Source: an uncultured Clostridia bacterium
Lineage (GTDB): Bacteria > Bacillota > Clostridia > HGM11327
DNA: 11,835 nucleotides
Direction of reading: 5' to 3'
Assembly: GCA_905210525.1 (NCBI GenBank)
Contig: CAJLXE010000033.1
Location: 1-11,835, forward strand
Shown here: positions 1 through 7,985 of the stretch, one piece after another
How positions within the stretch are numbered: position 1 is the first letter of the stretch
Layout of the letters: each line of letters starts with the position of its first letter
Notes under the pieces: model-generated
Databases searched by the model: none
Told to the model about the DNA's origin: nothing
The model's input: the letters and a program-made list of their open reading frames with translations, nothing else
Translations under genes and position numbers: made by a program

Positions 1-1
1 G

Positions 2-787
2 GAGATAGCAAAGGACAACGGCGCACTGGTTGTGGCGATAGTTACAAAGCCTTTTACTATGGAAGGCAAAAAGAGACAGCAGTATGCGGCTGAAGGCATC
101 AATAATCTCAAGGATGTTGTAGACGCACTTATAGTTGTTCCGAACGACAAGCTTGCGGCATTGGTAGATAAAAACACCTCCCTCCTTAATGCGTTTGAAA
201 TGGCGGATGATATTCTTCGTCAGGCTTGCAAAGGTATATCCGAAATAATAAGCGGTTACGGCGTAATCAACGTAGACTTCGCGGATGCACGTTCCGTTTT
301 CAGCGAAAAGGGATTCGCTCACATGGGTATAGGTATTGCATCAGGCGAAAACGCTGCGCTTGAAGCTGCTAAACGCGCTGTTGAAAGTCCGTTGCTTGAA
401 ACAAAGATTTCGGGCGCTACTGAGCTTCTCGTAAATATAACGTCTAACGAAAACTTTACTCTCTGCGACTGCATGGAGGCTACAAACTATATCGTTGGCG
501 CGGCAGGCGACGACGCAAATATGTACTTCGGTCAGGTAATCGATCCTACTATGGAGGACAGCGTAAAAATTACGGTTATCGCAACAGGCTTTGATGATGA
601 CAGACCTACAAAGGTTGATTTTTCCAATACTGCAATGCGCCAAAATCCTATGGCAAGACCTGCAGCTCCCAAGACACAGGTTCGCGGAGCATGGGAAACG
701 GTTGATGTTCAGAATGTAGTGAAGAAATCATCCGACGCCAATGATTCGGGCAGCAAAACTCTTCCGAGCTTTATGAGAAAGCAATAA
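2..787 (+). CDS. ftsZ: Cell division protein FtsZ, C-terminal part (5' end outside window)
   Basis: Tubulin-like GTPase that forms the cytokinetic ring. The reading frame is open from base 2, where the first residues (EIAKDNGALVVAIVTKPF) match the FtsZ segment at the end of the GTPase domain. The GTG at 32 is therefore internal and not the start. About 261 residues are present. The T7 catalytic loop appears as NVDFADARSV, with the N-x-D-x-x-D residues that complete the GTP site of the neighbouring subunit. Next come the C-terminal beta domain (GIGIASGENAALEAAKRAVESPLL) and a short linker of about 45 residues. The terminal peptide TLPSFMRKQ is the conserved tail that docks on FtsA or SepF. The nucleotide-binding half lies upstream of the window. 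Transcription probably ends at the hairpin about 20 bases downstream. Confidence 0.97.
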   Translation, partial: EIAKDNGALVVAIVTKPFTMEGKKRQQYAAEGINNLKDVVDALIVVPNDKLAALVDKNTSLLNAFEMADDILRQACKGISEIISGYGVINVDFADARSVFSEKGFAHMGIGIASGENAALEAAKRAVESPLLETKISGATELLVNITSNENFTLCDCMEATNYIVGAAGDDANMYFGQVIDPTMEDSVKITVIATGFDDDRPTKVDFSNTAMRQNPMARPAAPKTQVRGAWETVDVQNVVKKSSDANDSGSKTLPSFMRKQ

Positions 788-802
788 TAAACGTTGCACG
801 TT

Positions 803-856
803 AAAAAATAACACTATGGCGGAGCTTTTGTATTCCGTCATAGTGTTATTCTATAT
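803..856. terminator. Bidirectional intrinsic terminator between ftsZ and the DUF378 gene
   Basis: A 16-bp stem pairs AATAACACTATGGCGG (807-822) with CCGTCATAGTGTTATT (835-850). It has one G-T wobble and a 12-base loop. On the plus strand it is followed by a short T-rich stretch (TTATTCTATATT). On the minus strand it runs directly into a T-tract, the complement of the A-run at 803-808. It sits between convergent genes and should stop both, probably better on the minus strand. Confidence 0.88.
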
Positions 857-869
857 TGACCGACAGAGT

Positions 870-1079
870 TTATTCTCTTACTGCCGAAACCTGTTTCCAA
901 TCGCGGAACAAAAGTCCTATACACCATGCGCCGGCAAGACCGATTATAGTATATATTATTCTGCTTATGATCGCTCCCTGACCGCCGAATATTGCGGCTA
1001 CAACGTCAAATTGGAATATACCGACCAAGAGCCAGTTGAGGGCGCCTATTATGACCAACGTCAAGCATGTTTTATCCAT
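870..1079 (-). CDS. DUF378 family small membrane protein
   Basis: A 69-residue protein of the DUF378 family (YuzA-like), whose function is unknown. Two membrane segments are visible, roughly residues 6-31 and 36-58. The family signature is an N-terminal stretch with GALNWLLVGIFQFDVVAAIFGG, followed by a second helix with YTIIGLAGAW. The length is normal for the family. The start is supported by an AAGGAG site 8 bases before the ATG. It is a single-gene unit, convergent with ftsZ, and ends at the shared terminator. It is divergent from the yfmF operon, so its promoter must lie in the 1080-1271 gap. No strong -35/-10 pair was found there on this strand. A plus-strand frame over the same bases (816-1163) is a shadow with no site or family match. 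Confidence 0.87.
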   Translation of the reverse strand: MDKTCLTLVIIGALNWLLVGIFQFDVVAAIFGGQGAIISRIIYTIIGLAGAWCIGLLFRDWKQVSAVRE

Positions 1080-1166
1080 TGTAATATCTCCTTTTTATTA
1101 TATTTACGGCAAATAATATCTGCCATATTGTTATTATTATTGTCTGAACCGCATAAAATATGAGAA

Positions 1167-1248
1167 GGACATATCACAATTTATAAAACGGCAATTATTG
1201 CCTGCTTCCGGATAGCACAGCGGTGCATTGTAATCCGGAAATATGTCC
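1167..1248 (+). promoter_or_regulatory. Candidate structured RNA leader (three-way junction) upstream of yfmF
   Basis: Three sets of inverted repeats are nested in 82 bases. P1 pairs GGACATAT (1167-1174) with ATATGTCC (1241-1248). P2 is GGCAA (1190-1194) / TTGCC (1198-1202) with a 3-base loop. P3 pairs TTCCGGAT (1206-1213) with ATCCGGAA (1233-1240). P3 is capped by GCAC (1215-1218) / GTGC (1223-1226) around AGCG. All stems pair perfectly. The P3 and P1 right arms abut with no unpaired base, as expected for coaxial stacking in a folded RNA. The element ends 12 bases before the yfmF ribosome binding site and has no T-tract, so it is not a plain terminator. A weak TAAAAT at 1154-1159 would place a transcript start near 1166. 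I recognise no riboswitch core. It could instead act as DNA, or belong to the minus-strand DUF378 leader. Confidence 0.5.
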
Positions 1249-1271
1249 GACTGCTTATTGAAAGGAAAAAT

Positions 1272-2549
1272 ATGAAAAAAAACGAATTAATACGGCTTGC
1301 CGATAATGTCAATCTTTATATCATACCGTGCAGTATATTCAAAACAGCAAGCATAAACATATTTATACCGTGCGAGCTTAATGAAAATTATACGTATCAC
1401 GCGCTTTTTCCTCAGGTACTTAAACGAGGCACTGTTTCTTACCCCGATCAGCGCAGCATAGAAATACTTATGCAGGAGCTTTACGGGGCAAATTTCGGTG
1501 CAAGCATCAGAAAGTACGGTAATAAGCAGATCATTTCGTTTTCAATGGATATTGCTGATAAACAGTATATCAGTTCAAACGAAAATCTTTTTTCTTATGC
1601 AGCCGATTTCCTTTATGGGATTATGTTTGATCCCGTAACTGAAAACGGTTTGTTCAGACAAGAATATGTTTTGCAGGAAGCGTTCAATTTAAAACAGCAA
1701 ATAATGTCAATTATAAATGACAAATACGAATATTCTTTCAGACGTCTGTACGAAGAAATGGATTCCGGAAAACCTTATGTAAAATGCGAATACGGCGACA
1801 TAAACGAGCTTGACAGAGTTGATCCGCAAAAACTGTTTGACGTATATAAAGACGTGATAACCGGCAACATGATTGATATATTTGTTGCGGGTGATGTTGA
1901 TTCGGATGAGATTTGCTCGGTGTTTACCGAAAAATTTAATTTTTCAGACAGAAAAGCTCCGGAACCGTACAAGACTGAAGTCATTATACCCGATAAAGTG
2001 CGCTACGCCGAAGAGGCGCTTGACATAAAGCAGGGCAAGCTCAACATAGGTTACAGAACAAACATAACCGCTTCCGACCCAGATTACTTTAAATTGCTCA
2101 TGTTCAATGCCGTGTTCGGCGGAACGGTAAATTCAAAGCTGTTTATGAACGTTCGCGAAAAAGCAAGCCTGTGTTACAGCATAAGCTCTTCAATAGATAA
2201 ATTCAACGGCATTATGACCGTATGCACGGGCATAGAACCGTCAAAACGCGAGAAAGCGTACGAGATAATAAAGAAGCAGTTTGACGAAATTCTGAGCGGC
2301 AATGTGACTGATTTTGAGTACGATTCGGCTGTAAAGGATTTTGCCACACGTACAAGAATGGTTAACGATTCGGCATATTCGCTGATTAATTTTTATTACG
2401 GCAACCGTATGGCGGGACTTGATATTACACCCGAAGAATACGCAAAACGTATTGCCGAGGTGAAAAAAGAGGACATTCCCGAAATTGCTTCAAGGATATA
2501 TAAGGATACCGTATATTTTCTTACAAGTAAAGGAGAAGCCGATGTTTGA
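1272..2549 (+). CDS. yfmF: M16 family peptidase homologue, non-catalytic partner (YfmF-like)
   Basis: A 425-residue M16B-type protein that lacks the zinc site. The HXXEH motif is replaced by the stretch around ALFPQVLKRG (residues 44-53). It keeps the substrate-binding half of the split active site: a glycine-rich stretch (FGGTVNSKLF) followed by REKASLCY, with R295 and Y302 in the places of the conserved Arg/Tyr pair. In M16B enzymes one subunit supplies the metal site and the other this Arg/Tyr element. The next gene carries the metal site, so the two are very likely a heterodimer. Databases name such pairs EF-P 5-aminopentanol modification-associated YfmF/YfmH, but nothing here shows that role. 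The ATG is preceded by GAAAGGA at 5 bases. It is first in the five-gene operon, after the structured leader. No signal peptide is seen, so it is probably cytosolic. Confidence 0.88.
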   Translation: MKKNELIRLADNVNLYIIPCSIFKTASINIFIPCELNENYTYHALFPQVLKRGTVSYPDQRSIEILMQELYGANFGASIRKYGNKQIISFSMDIADKQYISSNENLFSYAADFLYGIMFDPVTENGLFRQEYVLQEAFNLKQQIMSIINDKYEYSFRRLYEEMDSGKPYVKCEYGDINELDRVDPQKLFDVYKDVITGNMIDIFVAGDVDSDEICSVFTEKFNFSDRKAPEPYKTEVIIPDKVRYAEEALDIKQGKLNIGYRTNITASDPDYFKLLMFNAVFGGTVNSKLFMNVREKASLCYSISSSIDKFNGIMTVCTGIEPSKREKAYEIIKKQFDEILSGNVTDFEYDSAVKDFATRTRMVNDSAYSLINFYYGNRMAGLDITPEEYAKRIAEVKKEDIPEIASRIYKDTVYFLTSKGEADV

Positions 2550-3837
2550 TATAAAAAGATACGACCTTATAAAAGAAGAAATTTACGAAACGGTTCTTTC
2601 AAACGGACTCAGGCTTACGGTAATACCGAAAAAGGGCTTTGCAAAGCAGTTTGCCATGTATGCGGCTGATTACGGTTCAAACAATATAAAATTTTATCCG
2701 GTAGGCACTGATAAGCCTGTCGAGGTTCCGCTCGGAATAGCTCATTTTCTTGAGCATAAAATGTTTGACAACGAAGGCGGAATAAACGTGTTTGAAGAGT
2801 TCGCGAAATACGGCGCTCAGCCTAATGCGTTCACGAGCTACGACATGACGGCTTATTATTTCACATCAACGGACGATTTTTATAAGAATCTCGGTATTCT
2901 GATGAATTATGTAAACAGTCCGTATTTCACGGAAGAAAGCGTTGAAAAGGAAAAGGGAATAATAGCTCAGGAAATAACCATGTACGACGATGAACCGGAT
3001 TGGGCGCTTATAAAAGGCTTCCTTAATTCCGTGTATTTCAATCATCCGGTAAAAAACGACATTGCCGGAGACGTCGGGAGCATATCGGGAATAACCCACG
3101 ATATGCTGTATCTTTGCTATAACAGCTTTTATAATCCGGAAAACATGGCGCTTGTCATGTCGGGTGATATTTCACCGAATGAAGCGCTCAAATATGCGAA
3201 AAAATTCGTTGCGGAGGATAAAAGAAAGATTCCTCACGGCAAAGTGAAAAAATGCACTTTCCATGAGCCTGAGGGAGTGGTGAAGAATTTCTGCGAGCAG
3301 AGAATGGATATATCGAGACCGAAAATACTGTACGGATTCAAGGACATTCATACGGGACTTTGCGGCAGAGAGCTTTTGAAAAGGAAGATTGCGCTTCAGA
3401 CGGCGCTTGAAATATTTGCGGGCAGAAGCAGTGAGCTTTATTGCGGACTGTATGAGAAAAGAATAACGGACGATTCGTTTTATTGCGGATACGACGCGAA
3501 AAACGAATATGCATACGGATATTTCGCGGCGGAAACGGACAGATACGACGAGCTTGTGAACGAAATAAAAAGCGCGGTCATATCGGCAAAGAAAAACGGT
3601 CTCGATAAGAATGCGTTCGGCAGAGTAAAGAAAAGCTTCATAGGCTCTCTGCTGAGAATATTCAATCGCCCTGAAAGTCTTGTGACTGCAAGCACAAGGC
3701 ATATTTTTGCCGGAATAAATATATTCGACTATTATGATGTGCTTGACAAGCTTTCCTTTGAAGAGGTTCAGAGCGCATTCAATTCGGTGCTTGACGATAA
3801 ATATTGTGCGGTATCGATTATAAAACCCGTAAAATAA
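2542..3837 (+). CDS. yfmH: M16 family zinc peptidase, catalytic partner (YfmH-like)
   Basis: A 431-residue M16B metallopeptidase. The inverted zinc motif HFLEH is at residues 68-72, with H68 and H72 as ligands and E71 as base. E144, in the segment EKEKGIIAQEI, is the expected third zinc ligand. The Arg/Tyr element in the C-terminal half is degenerate (YEKRITDDSFYC, from 304, instead of REKxxLxY). This complements the preceding gene, which has that element but no zinc motif. The start chosen is the ATG at 2542, after AAAGGAG. It overlaps the upstream stop region by 8 bases, which suggests coupled translation and equal amounts of both subunits. A longer frame from 2485 lies inside yfmF and has no site. 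The substrate is unknown. Related pairs act in peptide maturation (AlbE/AlbF in subtilosin synthesis), but no precursor-peptide gene is visible here. Confidence 0.92.
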   Translation: MFDIKRYDLIKEEIYETVLSNGLRLTVIPKKGFAKQFAMYAADYGSNNIKFYPVGTDKPVEVPLGIAHFLEHKMFDNEGGINVFEEFAKYGAQPNAFTSYDMTAYYFTSTDDFYKNLGILMNYVNSPYFTEESVEKEKGIIAQEITMYDDEPDWALIKGFLNSVYFNHPVKNDIAGDVGSISGITHDMLYLCYNSFYNPENMALVMSGDISPNEALKYAKKFVAEDKRKIPHGKVKKCTFHEPEGVVKNFCEQRMDISRPKILYGFKDIHTGLCGRELLKRKIALQTALEIFAGRSSELYCGLYEKRITDDSFYCGYDAKNEYAYGYFAAETDRYDELVNEIKSAVISAKKNGLDKNAFGRVKKSFIGSLLRIFNRPESLVTASTRHIFAGINIFDYYDVLDKLSFEEVQSAFNSVLDDKYCAVSIIKPVK

Positions 3838-3853
3838 CAACGGAGGAAACAAC

Positions 3854-4717
3854 ATGACAACAGCATTATCAATAAACCGCGTGGCTTTCAGCGTTTTCGG
3901 CAAGGACATATATTGGTATTCGATTATACTTGCGGCGGCGGTTATTACCGTATTTATTCTGTGTTGCCGAAGAGGCGCGAAAAAAGGATATAAGGAAGAT
4001 ACGTTCATAGACCTGTGCTTTATTATTCTCATTCCGGGAATCATAGGCGCAAGAATACTGTTTGTTCTTTCAAACTGGAACAGCTATGCAAATGATTTAT
4101 GGTCTGTGTTTTATATATGGGAGGGCGGACTTGCCATACTTGGCGGCTTTATAACCGCGATTCCGTGCTATATAATATATTGCGTGAAAAAGAACATAAA
4201 TTTCTGGGAGCTTCTTGACATAATAGCGCCGTGCTTTGCGCTTGCTCAGGCAATAGGCAGATGGGGCAATTTTGTAAATCAGGAGCTGTACGGACCTGTG
4301 GTGACGAATCCGTCGCTTCAGTTTTTCCCGTTTGCCGTGTTTATAGACGCAACAAATCATTGGCATATGGCAACGTTTTTTTATGAATCCGTATGGAGCC
4401 TTATGACGTTTATTGTTCTGTCGCTGCTCGGACGCAAAAAACATGAAAAGGGCGACATTTTTCTGCTTTACGTAGTATTTTATTCGGTAATACGCATAAT
4501 ACTTGACGGAATAAAGCTTCAGGGAACCCTTGCCAACCAGCTTATATGCGTAGGCTTGATAATTATTGCGGCAGCGATTTATATAATCAAACGCAGAATG
4601 ATTACCGACAATGACTTTGCACGGAAAATTCACGGCAAAGTAAATGAAAAACTGCTTTGGGATTACGTACCGGCACAGCAGGAACAAACGGATAATTCAA
4701 ATGAAAAAAATGATTAA
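3854..4717 (+). CDS. lgt: Phosphatidylglycerol-prolipoprotein diacylglyceryl transferase
   Basis: A 287-residue integral membrane enzyme that moves diacylglycerol from phosphatidylglycerol to the lipobox cysteine of prolipoproteins, the first step of lipoprotein maturation. About seven hydrophobic helices are visible. The signature GRWGNFVNQELYG (135-147) carries R136, N139 and E144, equivalent to E. coli R143, N146 and E151. R214 corresponds to R239. Three positions differ from the E. coli pattern: L96 in WEGGLAILGG where E. coli has H103, D218 for E243, and K221 for R246. The first position is known to vary in Firmicutes. The tail after residue 250 is longer and charged. A GGAGG site precedes the ATG. 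It lies 16 bases after yfmH and 24 bases before pncB, so it is an operon member. Confidence 0.95.
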   Translation: MTTALSINRVAFSVFGKDIYWYSIILAAAVITVFILCCRRGAKKGYKEDTFIDLCFIILIPGIIGARILFVLSNWNSYANDLWSVFYIWEGGLAILGGFITAIPCYIIYCVKKNINFWELLDIIAPCFALAQAIGRWGNFVNQELYGPVVTNPSLQFFPFAVFIDATNHWHMATFFYESVWSLMTFIVLSLLGRKKHEKGDIFLLYVVFYSVIRIILDGIKLQGTLANQLICVGLIIIAAAIYIIKRRMITDNDFARKIHGKVNEKLLWDYVPAQQEQTDNSNEKND

Positions 4718-4741
4718 AATATATAAGGAACCGATTATTTT

Positions 4742-6187
4742 ATGAGAAACTTAACTATGATGACGGATCTGTATCAGCTTACGATGATGTACGGCTATTA
4801 CAGAGAGAACAAAATGAATCAGACGGTGGTTTTCGATATGTTTTTCAGAAAACCGGACGGAATGGAAAGCTCCTATGCAATAGCTGCGGGACTTGAACAG
4901 GTTGTTGAATATATCGAAAATCTTCATTTCTCGGATGAGGATATAGATTTTCTGCGCAGTCTTGACTTGTTTGACGAAGGCTTTTTTGCTCTTCTTAAAG
5001 ATTTTAAGTTTACGGGCGATATTTATGCAGTACCCGAGGGAACACCTGTTTTTCCGAAGGAACCCATTGTACGCGTGAAAGCACCTATATTCCAGGCACA
5101 GCTTATAGAAACTGCATTGCTGAATATAATCAACCATCAGACTCTTATTGCCACAAAGGCAAGCAGAGTTGTCCGCGCCGCAAACGGTGACGGCGTAATG
5201 GAATTCGGTCTCAGACGTGCACAGGGTCCCGACGCAGGTATTTACGGCGCAAGAGCGGCTATAATAGGCGGATGCAATTCCACTTCAAACGTTCTTACGG
5301 CACAGATGTTCGGAACTGCCGCAAGCGGAACTCATGCTCACAGCTGGGTAATGAGCTTTGATTCCGAGCTTGAAGCGTTCAGGGCATATGCAAAATGCTT
5401 CCCGGATAATTGTCTGCTTCTTGTTGATACGTATAATACTCTCAAATCGGGTGTACCCAACGCTATAAAAGTGTTCAACGAGCTTCGCAGTATCGGAAAA
5501 GAGCCCGTAGGTATACGTCTTGATTCGGGTGACCTTGCGTATCTGAGCAAAACAGCGAGAAAAATGCTTGACGCCGCAGGCTTCCCCAATACGAAAATAG
5601 TTGCTTCAAACGATCTTGATGAAGATACAATATGGCATCTCAAAGCACAGGGCGCGAAAATAGATCTTTGGGGCGTTGGAACCGCGCTTATTACAAGTAA
5701 GGGCTGTCCGGCACTCGGAGGCGTATATAAGCTTTCGGCGGAGGAAGTGGACGGAAAACTTGTACCTAAAATAAAAGTTTCGGAAAATCCCGATAAAATG
5801 ACTAATCCGGGATATAAGAAGGTTGTACGTCTCTATGAAAAAGCAACGGATAAAGCGATAGCCGACCTCATAATGCTTGACGAGGAAACAATCGACGAAA
5901 CGAAGCCTCTTGAAATATTCCATCCGATTGAAACATGGAAGAGAATGACTCTTACCGATTTTTATGCGGTGGAACTTCTCAAGCCTGTTTTTGTAAACGG
6001 CAAAAAGGTTTATAAAGAAATACCTCTCAAGGAAATAAGCGAATATTCCAAAAAGGAATTGTCAAAATTCTGGGATGAATATACAAGAATCATAAAGCCG
6101 AGCGAATATAAGGTTGACCTTTCGCAGAAACTTTATGATATGAAAGCCGAACTGCTTAAAAACTATGCTTCGAACAAAAGCAGATAA
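4742..6187 (+). CDS. pncB: Nicotinate phosphoribosyltransferase
   Basis: A cytosolic NAD-salvage enzyme of the Preiss-Handler route, joining nicotinate and PRPP to give nicotinate mononucleotide with ATP hydrolysis. The 481-residue length fits the long bacterial/human-type family. Landmarks are the N-terminal LTMMTDLYQLTMMYGYY, the FGLRRAQGPDAG segment (155-165) of the PRPP/nicotinate site, and GTHAHSW at 196-202, where H200 is the expected phosphorylated histidine. IRLDSGDLAYLS and SNDLDEDTI follow, with a barrel strand ending WGVGTALITS. The ATG has AAGGA about 12 bases upstream. It is fourth in the operon, 24 bases after lgt and 24 bases before the glnS start. No transporter or amidase for nicotinamide is adjacent. 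Confidence 0.96.
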   Translation: MRNLTMMTDLYQLTMMYGYYRENKMNQTVVFDMFFRKPDGMESSYAIAAGLEQVVEYIENLHFSDEDIDFLRSLDLFDEGFFALLKDFKFTGDIYAVPEGTPVFPKEPIVRVKAPIFQAQLIETALLNIINHQTLIATKASRVVRAANGDGVMEFGLRRAQGPDAGIYGARAAIIGGCNSTSNVLTAQMFGTAASGTHAHSWVMSFDSELEAFRAYAKCFPDNCLLLVDTYNTLKSGVPNAIKVFNELRSIGKEPVGIRLDSGDLAYLSKTARKMLDAAGFPNTKIVASNDLDEDTIWHLKAQGAKIDLWGVGTALITSKGCPALGGVYKLSAEEVDGKLVPKIKVSENPDKMTNPGYKKVVRLYEKATDKAIADLIMLDEETIDETKPLEIFHPIETWKRMTLTDFYAVELLKPVFVNGKKVYKEIPLKEISEYSKKELSKFWDEYTRIIKPSEYKVDLSQKLYDMKAELLKNYASNKSR

Positions 6188-6211
6188 ATTACCGAAAGGT
6201 GCTTGATATTT

Positions 6212-7909
6212 ATGAATGAAACAAAAGAAAACACAATACAGGAAAACGATACGCCGTCCAATTTCATACGCGATATGATAAAAAATGACCTTGAAACAGG
6301 CAAATTCGGAGGCAAGGTTATAACAAGATTTCCGCCGGAGCCGAACGGTTATCTTCACATAGGGCACGCAAAGGCTATATGCATAGACTTCGGAATGGCG
6401 GCGGAGTTCGGCGGAGTATGCCACCTCCGTTTCGACGATACAAACCCGTCAAAAGAAGATGAAGAGTATGTTCAGTCTATACAGAACGATATAAAATGGC
6501 TCGGTTTTGACTGGGGCGATAAAATATATTATGCGTCGGACTATTTTGACAAGATGTACGAATATGCCGAACAGCTTATAAAGGCCGGAAAAGCATATGT
6601 GTGCGAGCTTTCCGCAGACGAGTGCCGTCAGACGAGAGGTACTCTTACGGAACCCGGCAAAAACAGTCCGTACAGAGACAGAACCGTTGAGGAAAATCTT
6701 GATCTTTTCAGAAGAATGAAGAACGGCGAATTTGAGGACGGTTCAATGGTTCTCAGGGCGAAAATAGATATGGCAAGCCCTAACATGAATATGCGCGATC
6801 CGGTTATGTACAGAATACAGCACAAGACTCATCATCAGACGGGTGACAAATGGTGCATATATCCTATGTACGACTGGGCGCACGGACTTGAGGATTCGAT
6901 AGAGGGTGTTACAAATTCTCTTTGTACGCTTGAATTTGAAGATCACAGACCGCTGTACGACTGGTTTCTTGATCAGTTGGGCGTATTTCATCCTCAGCAA
7001 ACAGAATTTGCACGTCTCAACATAAACAATATAGTGCTGAGCAAGCGTAAATTGATACAGCTTGTAAAAGAAAACTATGTAAACGGCTGGGATGATCCGC
7101 GTATGCCTACTTTGTGCGGTCTCAGACGCCGCGGATATACGCCGTTGTCGATCCGTAATTTCGTTGCGACGGTCGGCGTAAGCAAGGTAAACAGTACGGT
7201 TGATTATGCGTTATTGGAGCACTGCCTGAGGGAAGACCTCAATAAAACCGCGCTGAGAGTTATGACGGTAATAGACCCCATAAAGCTGGTTGTGGACAAT
7301 TATCCGGAAAATACCGTTGAATATTTTAATGCGGAGAACAATCCCGAGGATCCTTCCGCGGGCACAAGAACGGTGCCGTTCAGCCGCGAGCTTTATATTG
7401 AGCGTGAAGACTTTATGGAGAATCCACCGAAAGGCTATTTCAGACTTACTCCCGGCAAGGAAGTTCGTCTTAAGCACGCTTATTATGTAAAATGCACAGG
7501 CTGTGACAAGGACGAAAACGGAAATGTTATATGTGTTCACTGCACTTACGATCCGGAAAGCAAGGGCGGATGGTCAAACGACGGCAGAAAGGTCAAAGGC
7601 ACATTGCATTGGGTTTCCGCACAACACGCGGTTGACGCCGAAGTTCGTCTTTACGACAGACTGTTTACGGTTGCAAACCCCGATGACGCCGAAGAAGGAA
7701 AAACATTTCTTGATTATCTTAATCCGGAATCGCTTAAAATTTGTACCGGAGCAAAAACTGAACCGTCATGTGCGGATCTTGCACCCTATACGAACCTGCA
7801 GTTCTTGAGATTGGGATACTTTAACGTCGATCCGGATTCAAAACCGGGTAAGCCTGTGTTCAATAAGAGCGTTGGCCTTAAAGATTCGTTCAAGATTAAC
7901 GCAAAATAA
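6212..7909 (+). CDS. glnS: Glutaminyl-tRNA synthetase
   Basis: A class Ic aminoacyl-tRNA synthetase that charges tRNA-Gln with glutamine. The ATG at 6212 gives 565 residues. A TTG nine bases upstream in the same frame is rejected because the GAAAGGTG site would abut it. The HIGH motif is HIGH at 49-52 after PPEPNGYL, and the KMSKS counterpart is VLSKR at 275-279. The GlnRS type rather than GluRS is shown by FRLTPGKEVRLKHAYYVKC, LHWVSAQHAVDAEVRLYDRLF and the two C-terminal beta-barrel anticodon-binding domains. A direct GlnRS means the cell need not rely only on the GatCAB amidotransferase route for Gln-tRNA. It is the last gene of the operon and is followed 30 bases later by a strong terminator. 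Confidence 0.97.
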   Translation: MNETKENTIQENDTPSNFIRDMIKNDLETGKFGGKVITRFPPEPNGYLHIGHAKAICIDFGMAAEFGGVCHLRFDDTNPSKEDEEYVQSIQNDIKWLGFDWGDKIYYASDYFDKMYEYAEQLIKAGKAYVCELSADECRQTRGTLTEPGKNSPYRDRTVEENLDLFRRMKNGEFEDGSMVLRAKIDMASPNMNMRDPVMYRIQHKTHHQTGDKWCIYPMYDWAHGLEDSIEGVTNSLCTLEFEDHRPLYDWFLDQLGVFHPQQTEFARLNINNIVLSKRKLIQLVKENYVNGWDDPRMPTLCGLRRRGYTPLSIRNFVATVGVSKVNSTVDYALLEHCLREDLNKTALRVMTVIDPIKLVVDNYPENTVEYFNAENNPEDPSAGTRTVPFSRELYIEREDFMENPPKGYFRLTPGKEVRLKHAYYVKCTGCDKDENGNVICVHCTYDPESKGGWSNDGRKVKGTLHWVSAQHAVDAEVRLYDRLFTVANPDDAEEGKTFLDYLNPESLKICTGAKTEPSCADLAPYTNLQFLRLGYFNVDPDSKPGKPVFNKSVGLKDSFKINAK

Positions 7910-7931
7910 TTGCATACTGCATCGGATTAAA

Positions 7932-7976
7932 CATAAAACGTCCCGGGACACTGTTATCCCGGGACTTATTTTTTTC
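7932..7976. terminator. Intrinsic terminator after glnS, shared with proB
   Basis: A perfect 9-bp GC-rich stem pairs GTCCCGGGA (7940-7948) with TCCCGGGAC (7957-7965) across an 8-base loop. TTATTTTTTTC follows on the plus strand (7966-7976). On the minus strand the stem is followed by GTTTTATGTTT, which is also U-rich. It can therefore serve the convergent proB transcript, though less strongly. Confidence 0.95.
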
Positions 7977-7985
7977 TGTGAACTT

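Noticed and set aside
32..34. GTG as the start of an FtsZ-like gene
   Set aside because: The frame is open back to base 2 and the residues before it match FtsZ, so this is an internal codon of a gene entering from outside the window.
1128..1159. Promoter TTGTTA ... TAAAAT before the structured leader
   Set aside because: The 20-base spacer is too long and the -35 is only a 4/6 match, so it is not listed as a feature, although the position would suit a start at about 1166.
1160..1186. Eight-codon leader peptide frame (MRRTYHNL) at the front of the structured region
   Set aside because: It has no ribosome binding site and no run of a single amino acid as in attenuator peptides; short frames like this arise by chance.
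1206..1240. tRNA or tRNA-like gene, because GGATAGCACAGCGGT resembles a D-arm
   Set aside because: There is no anticodon arm, no GTTCGA T-loop and no cloverleaf spacing. The stems fit the nested hairpins instead.
1243..1275. Ten-codon frame (MSDCLLKGKI) whose TGA overlaps the yfmF ATG
   Set aside because: The overlap would suit translational coupling, but the only upstream purine-rich stretch is too close to its ATG and lies inside a predicted stem.
2485..2541. Upstream extension of YfmH
   Set aside because: The extra residues have no family match and no ribosome binding site, whereas AAAGGAG precedes the ATG at 2542.
3172..4044. 290-residue minus-strand frame across yfmH and lgt
   Set aside because: It is antisense to two clearly recognised genes, and its composition is that of a mirror frame with no family features.
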